Positions 24,136 to 35,978 are shown, counted from the first letter of the stretch. The stretch: DNA of 64,000 nucleotides from Pithys albifrons albifrons (GCF_047495875.1 NC_092468.1:2456187-2520186); one strand, 5' to 3'. Notes: generated by a model not told the origin, from the letters alone. Program-made: numbers and translations.

Positions 24136-25537
24136 CAGATACAAAAAAAAATAATATCCTTTCATTTCCCCTCCTCCCTGCACTCTCTCTCTCTTTCCCT
24201 CTCCCATTTTCTCCCCTACCCCTCCTTTCCCTGCCTCCCTCCGTCTCTTATTCTCTGTCCCCTTGGAAAAGTGCTCCATCTCTTTATTCCCACCATCCCA
24301 GAGCTCTGGGAAAGTCCCAAGCTGCTGACCCCAGAGTGGCAGGGAGAAAGAAACAACACAGAACTTCTTGGTGCCTCTCACACACACGGATGCTACAGCT
24401 CGGCACCGTTCCATACCCAAATACCTCCTGGAGATTTAGGAATTGTAGTCCCAGCTCTCTTGTCCCTGCACTGAAGCATTTCTGAGCAACCAGCTAGAGG
24501 AAAAGAGATGAAATCCACCATGGAGCTTGGGTGGAGCAGAGCTGGGGCTCCTTCCTGGGTTTTTTTGGAGGTGAAATCCATGGATGGAAGAGGGATCTGG
24601 ACTTTGGAATCCTCTTCTGCATTCGCAGGCCTCTTCCTGATGGCCTCTAGTGAAGAGGTTGTCACAGAAGTGTGACAGTCCTGGTGGCCTCGTCCTTGCT
24701 CTTGGGGACTCTGTGGGGCTTTCTGGAAGCCCTGAGGCTTCTGGAGACAAACCCCAGTACAGGAGCTCTGGGACATGCTCCTGGAACCCTGACTCTGTGG
24801 CTGGTGGCTTTCTGCTCCCTGTGAGCAGCCTTGGCATGTCCTCTTCTCTCAGGGTGTCTCAGAGACCCCCTCTGCCCCCAGTCCCTGTCCTGCCATGGCT
24901 CTGGAATTCCTGGAAAGGCTTTGGAGGTGCAGGACTCAGGGCTGGGAGGGACATGAGAGGAATCCCTTCCCCATGCGCAGGACAGGACCATGCAGATCTA
25001 AAGCCTTCCTGAGGGATGTTCACTGAACCCCTTCCTAAAAACTTCCCACACTGGCCACTCTGCCCCCTCCCAAGGAGATTTATTCCAGTGCTTCTCTACT
25101 TTTTTAGTTTTTCTGAGCATCTGACTTAAATCTTCCATACTGCAGGTTAGGGCTGGTACTTCTCTTCCTATGCCCAGCAGATACCAAGAACAATTTCTTG
25201 TCTTTCTCCTTCCAGCAGCCTTACAATCAGAAGAAAGGAAAGGAGCAGGAGGAATGATCCTGTTGTCCTCTTCATTCCATCTGTTTCTTCTCTAGGTGAG
25301 CATTTCCTGCAAGACCAGGTTTGATTGACCTACAAGCCCTTCCTGCCTGTCCTGCTGCCAGTCAAGCCCATTCCTCAGGGTGGTGGTTGGGGATGGGATC
25401 CTCTCACCCTTTCCCTTCTTCCCTGATGTCTCCTGGTCCCCCCAGAGCCTGAGCTCAGCCACCCCTCTCAGGTGCAGGTGACTAAAAGGTGCTTTTTTAT
25501 CACAGTAAGTCAAAACACTTGAAAATGGAAGTTTTAG
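24136..25537. other. Unrecognised intergenic sequence
   Basis: The first ~130 bp are C/T-rich. The rest shows no gene, structured repeat or element boundary I can support. Confidence 0.4.
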
Positions 25538-25650
25538 AGAATCACAGAATGATTTGGGTTGGAAGAGACCTTAAAATCACTTTGTAGCACTCCCTGTTAT
25601 GGGCAGGGGCACCTTCCATTGGACCAAATTGCTCAATGCCTCGTCCAACC
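25538..25650 (-). mobile_element. CR1 3' tip
   Basis: The inverted CR1 tail (gagaatcacagaatgatttg, ggttggaagagaccttaaaa) plus about 70 bp of UTR ending near cctcgtccaacc. It belongs to the ccttaaa tail group. Confidence 0.78.
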
Positions 25651-26002
25651 TTCCTTTTTTAAAGAAAAAAACCCCAAAATCTACTTGCTCTGGCAACTTG
25701 CATGGAAATGTTTGTCTCTTATTTATTCCACTTTTCATGTCTTTTGCACCTTGTAGTTATTCTCATTAATTTCTTCACTTTTTGCCCAGCAGAATCAGCT
25801 CAGCTTTGCTATTTTGCTTAATCTGGATTATAAAAGAATGTGTTGTCAACTTTTTGCTCACAACTTACCCGACATCCAGGTTGGGCTATTTTCTCATGGA
25901 TGTTTCCATGTATGTCTTAGGAAGGAATTTTCTCATTTTTAGAACCACTTTGTGACATGAAAAATGCATTTATATACCCAGGATAAAAGGCAGCATTTAA
26001 AG

Positions 26003-26110
26003 ATTATAGAACCATGGAATGGTTTTGGTTGGAAAGGACTTTAAGATCATGTAGTTCCAACTCCTTGCCATGGGGAGGGGCATCTTCCACTAAAGCAGCT
26101 CCAAGTGCTT
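26003..26110 (-). mobile_element. CR1 3' tip
   Basis: An inverted tail variant, attatagaaccatggaatgg followed by ttggaaaggactttaagatc, then ttgccatggggaggggcatc. It is diverged and short. Confidence 0.72.
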
Positions 26111-26690
26111 TCCAAATGTATTTTGGACTCTGTCAAGAAGAGCAAAATTAAGTTTATTTTATTTTTTAAAACATCAAGTTATCCTGAAAAAGCTCATTGG
26201 GACACTTGAAATGTCTTAAAAAGAAAATCAGATCAAATTCTTTTTAAAATTGTCATTTTCCCTCAAAATTTTGGTCTCTTCTGTCTTCCACCAGAAAGAA
26301 TAGATTATAAAAAGATTTTTTGACCATTAATCATTCTTAAAAGTCCTTAAGTGTCTTTTTTTCCCTCCCTTCATTTAGGGAATGCCAACAGCTCCTTGAT
26401 GTTACTTGTGAAGCTATGAAGGAGCCTCCATATCCATTGGGGAATGTTTGAAAGGTCACCCTGAGACCAGAAACATCAACACCAGGCTGGAAGTGTCCCA
26501 GCAGAATTCCCTCCCAAGAGAAGAGCATTTCCACCCCAAACCTTCTGACTCTGTGGAAGGGGCAGGGCTTGTCCCTTCCAACAGAATTCTGGTGGTGGCC
26601 TCACCATCCTCTCATGTTTCTCCTCTTGAATTAGGGAAAATCCATAGTGTGGCTCTGAGGTTTAGATGGGAAAAATAATAAGAGTAGAAA

Positions 26691-28605
26691 TTCAGTGTGA
26701 ATATGAGTAGCTGATTTTTCCAGAACTCAAGAATTGCCTCATTACACAGCCCCACAATCTGCCCAGAAACCTCAGACCAGGATAACACACCCAAAATACC
26801 AGTTTATTTCCAGGAAACAGATTCCTTTGCAGTGAAAATCACCTTCACCCTTAACTCCATCCCCCACTTTTGTGTCAACCCAGGCACGAGCAGAGGTCCC
26901 AAAACATTGTTATTTCCATGACAGGGCAAAGAAGAGCCTTTCCCAAAACCTGACAGGCAGTCCAAGGGATTTCCAGAGATGAGGAATGACCAGGTGGAAA
27001 TTCAGTGTGAATATGAGTAGCTGATTTTTCCAGAATTCAAGAATTGCCTTATTACACACCCCCACAATCTGCCCAGAAACCTCAGACCAGGACAACACAC
27101 TCAAAATACCAGTTTATTTCCAGGAAACAGATTCCTTTGCAGTGAAAATCCTTGAGCTGAAAATCACCTTCACCCTTAACTCCATCCCCCACTTTTGTGT
27201 CAACCCAGGCACGAGCAGAGGTCCCAAAACATTGTTATTTCCACGACAGGGCAAAGAAGAGCCTTTCCCAAAACCTGACGGGCAGTCCAAGGGATTTCCA
27301 GGGATAAGGAGTGGCCAGGTGGAAATTCAGTGTGAATATGAGTAGCTGATTTTTCCAGAATTCAAGAATTGCCTCATTACACAACCCCACAATCTGCCCA
27401 GAAACCTCAGACTGCACCAGGATAACACACTCAAAATACCAGTTTATTTCCAGGCAACAGATTCCTTTGCAGTGAAAATCCTTGAGCTGAAAATCACCTT
27501 CACCCTTAACTCCATCCCCCAGTTTTGTGTCAACCCAGGCACGAGCAGAGGTCCCAAAACATTGTTATTTCCATGACAGGGCAAAGAAGAGCCTTTCCCA
27601 AAACCTGACGGGCAGTCCAAGGGATTTCCAGGGATGAGGAATGACCAGGTGGAAATTCAGTGTGAATATGAGTAGCTGATTTTTCCAGAATTCAAGAATT
27701 ACCTCATTACACAGCCCCACAATCTGCCCAGAAACCTCAGACCAGGACAACACACTCAAAATACCAGTTTATTTCCAGGCAACAGATTCCTTTGCAGTGA
27801 AAATCCTTGAGCTGAAAATCACCTTCACCCTTAACTCCATCTCCCACTTTTGTGTCAACCCAGGCACGAGCAGAGGTCCCAAAACATTGTTATTTCCATG
27901 ACAGGGCAAAGAAGAGCCTTTCCCAAAACCTGACGGGCAGTCCAAGGGATTTCCAGGGATGAGGAATGACCAGGTGGAAATTCAGTGTGAATATGAGTAG
28001 CTGATTTTTCCAGAACTCAAGAATTACCTCATTACACAACCCCACAATCTGCCCAGAAACCTCAGACTGCACCAGGATAACACACTCAAAATACCAGTTT
28101 ATTTCCAGGCAACAGATTCCTTTGCAGTGAAAATCACCTTCACCCTTAACTCCATCACCCACTTTTGTGTCAACCCAGGCACGAGTAGAGGTCCCAAAAC
28201 ATTGTTATTTCCACGACAGGGCAAAGAAAAGCCTTTCCCAAAACCTGACAGGCAGTCCAAGGGATTTCCAGGGATGAGGAATGGCCAGGTGGAAATTCAG
28301 TGTGAATATGAGTAGCTGATTTTTCCAGAACTCAAGAATTGCCTCATTACACAACCCCACAATCTGCCCAGAAACCTCAGACCAGGATAACACACTCAAA
28401 ATACCAGTTTATTTCCAGGCAACAGATTCCCTTGCAGTGAAAATCACCTTCACCCTTAACTCCATCCCCCACTTTTGTGTCAACCCAGGCACGAGCAGAG
28501 GTCCCAAAACATTGTTATTTCCACGACAGGGCAAAGAAAAGCCTTTCCCAAAACCTGACGGGCAGTCCAAGGGTTTTCCAGGGATGAGGAATGACCAGGT
28601 GGAAA
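26691..28605. repeat. Six-unit tandem array, 310-330-bp units
   Basis: The unit start ttcagtgtgaatatgagtag occurs at about 26691, 27001, 27326, 27656, 27981 and 28296. Spacings are 310, 325, 330, 325, 315 and about 310 bp. They are fully explained by two indels: a 15-bp insertion (cttgagctgaaaatc region) in units 2-4, and a 5-bp insertion (tgcac after cagac) in units 3 and 5. Substitutions between units are few. I do not recognise the unit as a known transposon. Minus-strand frames such as the one containing GQIVGLCNEAILEFW recur in every unit but end at different points and look non-coding. Confidence 0.97.
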
Positions 28606-28609
28606 TACA

Positions 28610-29589
28610 TAAATACATGGGAAGAGTAGAACAAGGGAGTCATCTGCCTATCAGCTGCAGTTCAGGGGGCTCTCAGGGGAGGAGGTGGCTCTGATTACCA
28701 AATAAACAGAGGCCTTTGCAGGGAGGGAGAGGAGTATATTTACTTCCAGCTGAGCAAATTTGTCAACTGCCTGTAAAACACATGATTAGGACAGAATTAC
28801 ATGTATTACACCCTGTGTTTATTCTTACCCTTGTTTAATATAAAGATACTCTCTGGGGCTGCACTCAGAGATGAAAACCAAGGGTGAAATGGAAGAAAAA
28901 AATCTGAATTCAGTAGCAGCTGGATATAGGAAATGTTAAAGCAGGAAAGTAGGGGATGTGAATTAAAGACAAGGCCAGGATTTGAAGGATAGAGGCAAAT
29001 CAGTGTGACAGAGGTGGGTCAGCCCTCAAACAGTCACTTGGACACTTAGAAGTCCTCAGGTCAGTGTGTACTTTCAATTAAACAGTTGTGCACCCTCCAA
29101 CCTCCTTCACAGGTCCTGGTTTTGCTTTTGGTTGCACATGAAAACCTCCCTTAACACTCATTTCCTGGTCTCCTACTGCCCACATCTCAGTTCCCCCTCT
29201 GGGAAATATGAGGGGCATTCCTGAAATATCCACAAACTCACTGGTGGGGACTGTGTGAGCACTCTGTGGTGACAGAGGTGAGAGGGAGGAGGCAGAAACA
29301 CCCCATGAAGGGCAATGGTTGGTGGCAGAGTGATGAGTCCCCTCTTGGAGGGCCATTCCAGCTGACTAATCCCTCTGCATCCAAACATTCTCATGATTCA
29401 GTGCTTTCAAAAACTCTGAGGGGGCTTTACATTTCTCAAGTGACACTTGATGCACCACCAAGACCAGGGAATTTCCCAGGGCTGGTTCTTCCACTAGGAA
29501 ATGGCTCTTCCTTGCTGCATGGAAGTTGTTAGCCCAGTGACTTCTTGAGTCATGGTGTGTCTTCATGACTGAAAACTCATTTCTTTTGT
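28610..29589. other. Unrecognised intergenic sequence
   Basis: No gene or repeat was identified. The right end abuts the target duplication of the LTR element at 29595. Confidence 0.4.
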
Positions 29590-29594
29590 GACCT

Positions 29595-30222
29595 TGTTAT
29601 GGGTTCACCTAGGTGGGCCTAGATTTGGGCCCTGAAGTGTGGACTAGGCCGAAGCTGTCAGCTGACTTGAGCTGGGCTGAGCTAACAGCTGACCTCTTCT
29701 AGCCAGTAATTTTGTATTCCATACCACATTATGACATCATCTCCAGGGAAGGAGGAACCAGTGTGGGAGTGGTTAAGTCAGTCGTTTCTCAGCCCTCCTC
29801 TTGGGAGGACTCACGATGCTGTCCCAGGGGGGATGGAGAGGACCAGGCCCACCACTGGCTCACAGGGTACCTCAGGAAAGTAAAATGTGTTGTTCTGGGT
29901 CTCTCCTTTCTGCTTGGGTTTGTCTCCCTGGGGAATAAGCTTCTTCTTAAGTAATGTGTAGTTAGGACAGTAGAATTTGTGTGTTCGTTAAGAAGTTGAG
30001 GTGGGGAACTTGTTGTTGCAGACTTGTGTGAGTGTATATTTGTACTCTCTTCTAATTGTCTCTTTCTTTCTGTGAAAAATATATGTAGATTTAGTATAAA
30101 TGCAGTTTGAAGTGTTTTTTTTTCCTTTCCCCTCTCTTTTCCTCCCTTTCCCTGGTGTTAGGAGGGAGGCTTTTCTCTCTGTGCTTGGGGGGGTTGGCAG
30201 TTGCTTATCTCAAACCAAGACA
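29595..30222 (+). repeat. 5' LTR of the non-autonomous element
   Basis: 628 bp, TG...CA. It begins tgttatgggttcacctaggt and ends tatctcaaaccaagaca. A TATA-like tagtataaatgcag lies near 30090. A shrunken relative of this LTR occurs at 36517-36622. Confidence 0.93.
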
Positions 30223-30227
30223 GTTAA

Positions 30228-30245
30228 TGGTGCGTTGGCCGGGAA
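30228..30245 (+). promoter_or_regulatory. Primer-binding site, tRNA-Gly(UCC)
   Basis: The 18 bases TGGTGCGTTGGCCGGGAA, five bases after the LTR, are the complement of a tRNA-Gly(UCC) 3' end including the added CCA. Position and length fit minus-strand strong-stop priming. Confidence 0.85.
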
Positions 30246-30494
30246 ACTCGGGAGCGACGGAGGACCTTGGCGGGTGTCCCAGGATCTTGGCAGGCTTCCC
30301 GGGAGGATTGTTGTAGAAACATAGATTGATAAGTGCCTTGTTTAAGTACATCCAGAACAGAAAATGTAAACAACTCTCCCTTGCTGTTGAATGCTCGTTT
30401 TCACTGTTTCACTGTCTTTGTGAGTTCAAACAGCTCGACTGGTGCCTGCTATGAATGCAGCCACTGCAGAAAAGAGAGGCCCATGTAGCTGTTC

Positions 30495-30697
30495 GTGTGT
30501 GGCAAGACACGGCTGTTTGAGTTGAATCCCTGAGGACTCATCATGTGAATGCTGATGTGCCCAGGAGCTGATGAGGAGCATCTCACCTGGACTGGCATGG
30601 GGAGGAGGTGTTCCTGGCTCGATGGGCCCATCGTCCCTCAGGCCACCTGCAGGTGGATAAAGTCGAGGGGTGGATTTAACCGTGAACACTGTTCCTA
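30495..30697 (+). repeat. Internal direct repeat, left copy
   Basis: Part of the element interior. It aligns with 31262-31474 through shared words such as gtttgagttgaatc, catcatgtga, tgatgtgccca, gttcctggctc and aggggtggat. The copies are clearly diverged, far more than the two LTRs. Confidence 0.8.
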
Positions 30698-30896
30698 AGG
30701 TTATCCACAGTTGTGAAGAGTGCTTGCCATTGTGAGACCCCAGTGAACAGGGAAAAGAGGTGCTGCGGAGCCCCCTGCAGAGAACCCAACAGATGCGGCA
30801 CCCAGAACCAGCGCCCGCAGTGCTGAGCGACCCGCAGGAGCCGGAGCTGTCACTGGCGGGGCTGCCACCAGGGCTGCGAGCGAGCCGGGGGAGGCT

Positions 30897-31052
30897 GCGA
30901 GCCATGAGAGGCTGTGAGCTGTGAGAGGCCACGAGCCGTGAGAGGCTGTGAGCTGTGAGAGGCCACGAGCCATGAGAGGCCACGAGCCGTGAGAGGCTGT
31001 GAGCCGTGAGAGGCTGCGAGCCATGAGAGGCCGCGAGCCGTGAGAGGCTGCA
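30897..31052 (+). repeat. 17-bp minisatellite inside the LTR element
   Basis: About nine units of gagccrtgagaggctgt with ccac, ctgt, ctgc and ccgc endings, lying between the two copies of the internal direct repeat. The minus strand reads as a Ser/Leu-rich repetitive open frame, which I regard as spurious. Confidence 0.92.
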
Positions 31053-31261
31053 AGCCAAGCCAGGGCTGCAAGCGAGCCAGGGCTGGCGAGCCGCTGGGGC
31101 TGCTCCTGCCTCTGCTGCTTGCTTGTGCTGCTGTCGGGGCTGCTTCCGAGGCTGCCAAAGCTGTTAGGACTGCTGCTAAGGGGGATGGGTCACATGGTGA
31201 ACTGTAGTACTTCTGTGTGACCGAGGAGAAAGACATGAAGAGAAGCCTGCGTAAGCTGCTG

Positions 31262-31474
31262 ATGTGTGGTGGGACACTGCCGTTTGAGTTGAATCTTTGA
31301 AAACCCATCATGTGAGTGTTGATGTGCCCAAGAGCCGAGCCAATGAAGAACATCACACCCTGGACTGGCTGGGGGAGGGTTGTTCCTGGCTCAGTGGGCC
31401 TATGATGCCTCAGACCACCTGTAGGTGGATGAGGCCAAGGGGTGGATCTGACTGTGAACACTATTTTAACCCCA
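31262..31474 (+). repeat. Internal direct repeat, right copy
   Basis: Counterpart of 30495-30697, ending with aggggtggatctgactgtga. Together the copies bracket the GC-rich centre of the element. Confidence 0.8.
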
Positions 31475-31696
31475 GTGGGAAACTAGAGACTCCTGAAGAG
31501 AGGATGGTAACCCTATTGAAAGACATGAACCATCAGATAAGATAACCTGAGATGACCTGCTTTGTTTCCATCTGAAATATCTACCCCATCCTAATGGACT
31601 CTTAGCCACATTATGGAGGGGTGGAAATCAGCCCTGAAAAAATAAGTGTTTAAGCATGAGAACCTAAGATATGAGTGACATAATATGGTATGGAAT

Positions 31697-31709
31697 AAGG
31701 GGTGGAGAA
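31697..31709 (+). promoter_or_regulatory. Polypurine tract
   Basis: aaggggtggagaa, with one pyrimidine in 13 bases, lies immediately before the TG of the 3' LTR, the expected site of plus-strand priming. Confidence 0.8.
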
Positions 31710-32337
31710 TGTTATGGGTTCACCTAGGTGGGCCTAGATTTGGGCCCTGAAGTGTGGACTAGGCCGAAGCTGTCAGCTGACTTGAGCTGGGCTGAGCTAA
31801 CAGCTGACCTCTTCTAGCCAGTAATTTTGTATTCCATACCACATTATGACATCATCTCCAGGGAAGGAGGAACCAGTGTGGGAGTGGTTAAGTCAGTCGT
31901 TTCTCAGCCCTCCTCTTGGGAGGACTCACGATGCTGTCCCAGGGGGGATGGAGAGGACCAGGCCCACCACTGGCTCACAGGGTACCTCAGGAAAGTAAAA
32001 TGTGTTGTTCTGGGTCTCTCCTTTCTGCTTGGGTTTGTCTCCCTGGGGAATAAGCTTCTTCTTAAGTAATGTGTAGTTAGGACAGTAGAATTTGTGTGTT
32101 CGTTAAGAAGTTGAGGTGGGGAACTTGTTGTTGCAGACTTGTGTGAGTGTATATTTGTACCCTCTTCTAATTGTCTCTTTCTTTCTGTGAAAAATATATG
32201 TAGATTTAGTATAAATGCAGTTTGAAGTGTTTTTTTTTCCTTTCCCCTCTCTTTTCCTCCCTTTCCCTGGTGTTAGGAGGGAGGCTTTTCTCTCTGTGCT
32301 TGGGGGGGTTGGCAGTTGCTTATCTCAAACCAAGACA
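31710..32337 (+). repeat. 3' LTR of the non-autonomous element
   Basis: 628 bp, same length as the 5' LTR and with one visible substitution. It is followed by the gacct duplication at 32338-32342. Confidence 0.93.
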
Positions 32338-32342
32338 GACCT

Positions 32343-32770
32343 GAAGAGAAACACCCTAAAATTCCACTATAGTGGTTGAAGAGATGAGAACTCTGAAGGT
32401 GTGACCTCCATGATTGGAACTGCAGGTGTGACCTCCCATGATGGGAGTTGGGGACACACCTTCACTCTTTAACACAACCAGTGAAACCAACACAACTGGG
32501 ACAGTCAGATGTGGTGTGAGACCACCCTCTGTGATGCTGTTCTGAGGGGTCTGGGACATTGGTCTCTGGGACACCACTCAGTGTGGTCTTTGCTCCACAG
32601 TAGTGACTGAAGGTGGCCCTACCTGCCTTGGTGGGAGCCACTGTGGGGACAAAGAGCAGCCCATCCCTGCCCAAAATTACCATCAGAGATGGATGTGTAA
32701 AAGCTTAGAGGTGATGCAAAGGCTCAGACAGTGGATTGGCCACAGACTGATGCCCCTTGTGCCCACATTT
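32343..32770. other. Unrecognised sequence between LTR element and CR1
   Basis: No gene. The first ~130 bp contain short repeated words (gtgtgacctcc, twice) without a clear array. Confidence 0.4.
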
Positions 32771-33100
32771 AGAGGTGACCTCAGCACTGTCTAGAACTGC
32801 CTGAAGGGAAGTTCTGGCCAGGTGGGGGTTGGTCTCTTCTCCCAGGCACTCAGCAATAGGACAAGGGGGCACGATGGGCTCAAGCTCTGCCAGGGGAAAT
32901 TCTTTGCAGAGAGAGTGCTCAGGCATTGGAATGGGCTGCCCAGAGAGGGGGTGGATTCCCCATCCCTGGAGGTTTTTCAGCTGAGCTTGGCCATGGCACT
33001 GAGTGCCATGATCTGGTAAAGGGACTGGACCAAGGGTTGGACTTGATGATCTCGGAGGTCTTTTCCAATCCAATCCATTCTATAATTCTATGATTCTATT
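32771..33100 (+). mobile_element. Young CR1 LINE copy, internally deleted
   Basis: It matches the copies at 51.0 kb (minus) and 58.6 kb (plus) almost base for base by eye, from gaggtgacctcagcactgtc to the tail gacttgatgatctcggaggt and ttctatgattct. Against them it lacks about 23 bp (gaagttggagagcagaaag region) between two aaatt words at about 32897, as expected for a slippage deletion. It is 5'-truncated. Confidence 0.9.
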
Positions 33101-33866
33101 TCTCTGGTGGCACCTCAAGGGTTCCTCAGGACGTGGTTAGATGAGACAAGGACTAGATCCCAAGCTCACCCTTTCCCAAGGCACCAAGGAATTTGGGCAG
33201 CCTGGCAGCTGGCACCGACCTTCAGTATTTGCACCTCTGCTGATGTCCAAGAGCACCTTCCAAGTGCTGCTCTGCTGGCACAGGAGACAGCAAGGAGGAT
33301 GGAGAGGAGGAGACACACAGACACACACACACACACACATGCTCACAGGGATAAAAAGGATAACTGGATCCATGAAAATAAGCCAAGCACTGCCATCGTC
33401 GGTCTAAATGCAGATAAGTATTGTACTGAAAACAAAGATTACTTTGTAGATAGAGACGTGTTTTGTTACAGGATGCTTTGTATGGAATTGGGTCACAGCA
33501 GAATATGAGCCAAGTCCCCCTCCCGCCTCCTCCCACCCTCCCTCTCCGCCTGCCTATCCTTTGAATCTGGAGCCAAATCTCAAGGGGAACCGAGTCGAAA
33601 TTGCTACAGTTTTGCTGGTTTTTCCCTTGCCTGGGATTTGCTTTTCATTTGTGGGGCAATACTCTGCCTCCCTGCCATTCATCTATTAATTAATGTCATT
33701 GATTAGGAGCTGCTCCCGCTCAGCCCTGTGTTTGCAAACCTCTGGAGGGAGAGAGGGAGGTGTGGTGCATCCAAAGGAGCCCAAATTCAAGTGAGAAGGG
33801 AAGCACCAAAGCCTTGGTACCCTCCCTTCCACTCCCACCTCCTTGCCATGTCCTCTGCCCTGGTGC
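33101..33866. other. Unique sequence, CA microsatellite and possible conserved block
   Basis: A short (AC)n run lies at 33313-33340. About 33370-33500 is non-repetitive AT-rich DNA of conserved-looking composition (gattactttgtagatagag). No exon was recognised. Confidence 0.4.
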
Positions 33867-33871
33867 CTGTG

Positions 33872-34497
33872 TGTGCTGGTGTAAAGGTGAACCAGCAGGG
33901 GAAATGAACTCACCACGAGAGAGATTATAAGTCAGAGCTAAAATTTAATAATAATATTACAACAAAAACACTGGCACAAAAGGGAAATTACTTTCAACTC
34001 ACAAACCCCAGCAGTATAACCCAGTGTCCTGGGGCACAAACCCAAGGGGGTTTGTTTGCCCTTGTGCTGAGACCCCTGTGGCTCCCCCAAGTCCAGAGCA
34101 AAAGGAAAAGAAAAACCTGTTGGTGCAGGCGAGGGCTGTGGTCTGGGCGAGAGCGGGGATCTCCTCCTGTTGAGATCCTGCTGCTTCTCTGGATCTGACA
34201 AGAAGTTACCAAAGTCTTCTTACCCACCACTTATGTACCCTCAGGGAGCACCCAGTCCCTCCCCCTGGGCGGGGACTCACCCAATGGGTGATTCACTCTG
34301 GGAGCCAGGGGGTGTTGAACTGTTGATGGCCCATTGGCAGCTCTGCCCCCTCAGGCTGGGTGTGAAGGTGCCAATGACTCCCTGGGCAGCTGCTGCTAAT
34401 GGTCCATTGTCCTTGGGGAATGAATAGAGGGGGTAGAATACACAACTTTGATCACCCCCACACAGTGTCAGCTGGTCCCTCCTGCTCAACTAGGACA
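33872..34497 (-). mobile_element. Solo LTR, family A, 5-bp target duplication
   Basis: 626 bp, TG...CA, flanked by ctgtg at 33867-33871 and 34498-34502. On the minus strand it begins tgtcctagttgagcaggagg and ends tttacaccagcaca. A TATA-like gggtacataagtgg is central and the AT-rich polyadenylation end is near 33930-33970. It is more diverged from the 18.5- and 55.0-kb copies than those are from each other, by eye. Confidence 0.88.
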
Positions 34498-34502
34498 CTG
34501 TG

Positions 34503-35850
34503 CTGGACCTATCACCGTGGGATTTGTCCACCTTCTTCTCTTGCCCCCAAAGCAAACCTTTCCAGAATCCTTCTGTCTCAGGAATGAGTTGTACCCACAT
34601 TATTTTTGGGTCCTGACCCTGTTAGTCCAGGTCCAAATCCACGTCTTGGCCACTGTCTACTGAAATCTCTCAGCAAACCAAAGTTAACACTCAAGACCTT
34701 GGCCAGTATCCTTTCTACATCCCAGTGTCTCCATTTCTCCTCCAAGACCTTACAACCAGGATTGAGTATCCCCCAAACCCTTTGATCTGTGCCATGGATT
34801 ATTGTCCTCCTGGGCTCTGGATGGTGGGACTTCCCAGTGAGTGTGTCATGAAAGCCCAAGGGGAAAGAACACCCGAATTCTGGCCATGCTCATGTGTCAG
34901 TGTTTAGCCAAGAACAGAAATCTGGGAAATGCTCATTTCTTCCAGTTTCTCCTTTCTCCTGACAAAGCAAAACTGTCTCAGGGCTCTTTCTAAGGAACCA
35001 AAGCACAGGAACCACTGAGTGCACAAAAGCCTCAAGCACAGGAACCACAAATGTCTATACCACAGCTGGAGAGATGGATGGAGTTTCCTTTAGCTATGCA
35101 AGCTAGAAAGTTCCTTTTTTATTATTTTTTCCCATTTCTTTTTAAATTTTGTCACATTTTCTTCTTATTTATTTTAATTTTTTTCTTTTCTTTTTTGTTT
35201 TTTTTTCCTTCTGTATTTATTTTTACATGCACACTATCAGGGAGTCTATCCCAGCAGTGGGGCTTGGAGAAATGAGCCAAACAAGGTGAGTTCTGACCTC
35301 TGGGCTCTGACACAGCACCTGAGACTGGACCTACCAGCCCTCAAACAAGATCTCCAGGAAATGTGAAACCTTTTGACTCTACAAAGCACAGGGAAGTATT
35401 TTCAGTTAATGGGCACTAGATGTCCATGGGAATGGGGAGTGCTGGATCATGGTGGGGTTGCTGGTAACTGGTCACTGTTTATTTTATCCATAAAAACTGA
35501 AACTTCCAGTGGTGCCATCTGGAAATCTGTGTGGATTCACTTTTTATCCGCCACAAGACAGACCTACAACTGCTTTCAGACAGAGGCCAACTAAAGCAGC
35601 CTGAGTCACGTGGCATCTCCAAACCCTCTTCCATATGTTGGACCTCCTCTCCCAGGTCACCCCCATCACCAACTGCCATGGAAACTGCAGGGCTCCAGTC
35701 TGGCATCCCACACCACACCCCCATTCCTGCACTGTGGATGAGAATGGGACACCTCAAAACATCACCAGTGTAGTACAAGGTGACAAGACCATGAGCTACT
35801 GGACTAAAAATCTGTCACATTTCTACACAAGCTGGCCTGGAATTGCTCAG
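34503..35850. other. Unrecognised intergenic sequence
   Basis: No gene. A T-rich, homopolymer-heavy segment lies at about 35115-35225. The remainder shows no repeat signature I can name. Confidence 0.4.
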
Positions 35851-35854
35851 TGCC

Positions 35855-35978
35855 AGATTGTATAAGGCCCTGAGCAACCTGGTCTAGTGGGAGGTGTCCC
35901 TGCCCATGGCAGGTTGGGTTGGGACTGGCTGATCTTTAAGGTCCCTTCCAACCCTTAACATTCTATGATTTGATGATC
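35855..35978 (+). mobile_element. CR1 3' tip
   Basis: Plus-strand tail: ctgagcaacctggtctagtg, ggaggtgtccctgcccatgg, gatctttaaggtcccttcca, then ttctatgatttgatg. It belongs to a different subfamily from the 36.0-kb copy that follows 30 bp later. Confidence 0.82.

Larger units (their letters stand above)
29595..32337 (+). mobile_element. Complete non-autonomous LTR element (endogenous-retrovirus-like)
   Basis: Two 628-bp direct LTRs (29595-30222 and 31710-32337) enclose only 1,487 bp. By eye the LTRs differ at one position (30050 region, actctc against accctc). Perfect 5-bp target duplications, gacct, lie at 29590-29594 and 32338-32342. A primer-binding site at 30228-30245 is complementary to the 3' end of tRNA-Gly(UCC), and a polypurine run (aaggggtggagaa) ends at 31709, directly before the 3' LTR. 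The interior has no gag, pro, pol or env-like frame, so mobilisation must have been in trans. It carries a duplicated ~210-bp block and a 17-bp minisatellite. The small LTR divergence implies a recent insertion. Confidence 0.93.

Noticed and set aside
30426..31058. Coding gene within the LTR element
   Set aside because: The minus-strand frame is produced by the 17-bp minisatellite and runs antisense to the element. No retroviral motif is present.
29595..32337. Intact replication-competent endogenous retrovirus
   Set aside because: Only 1,487 bp lie between the LTRs, with no gag, pol or env reading frame.
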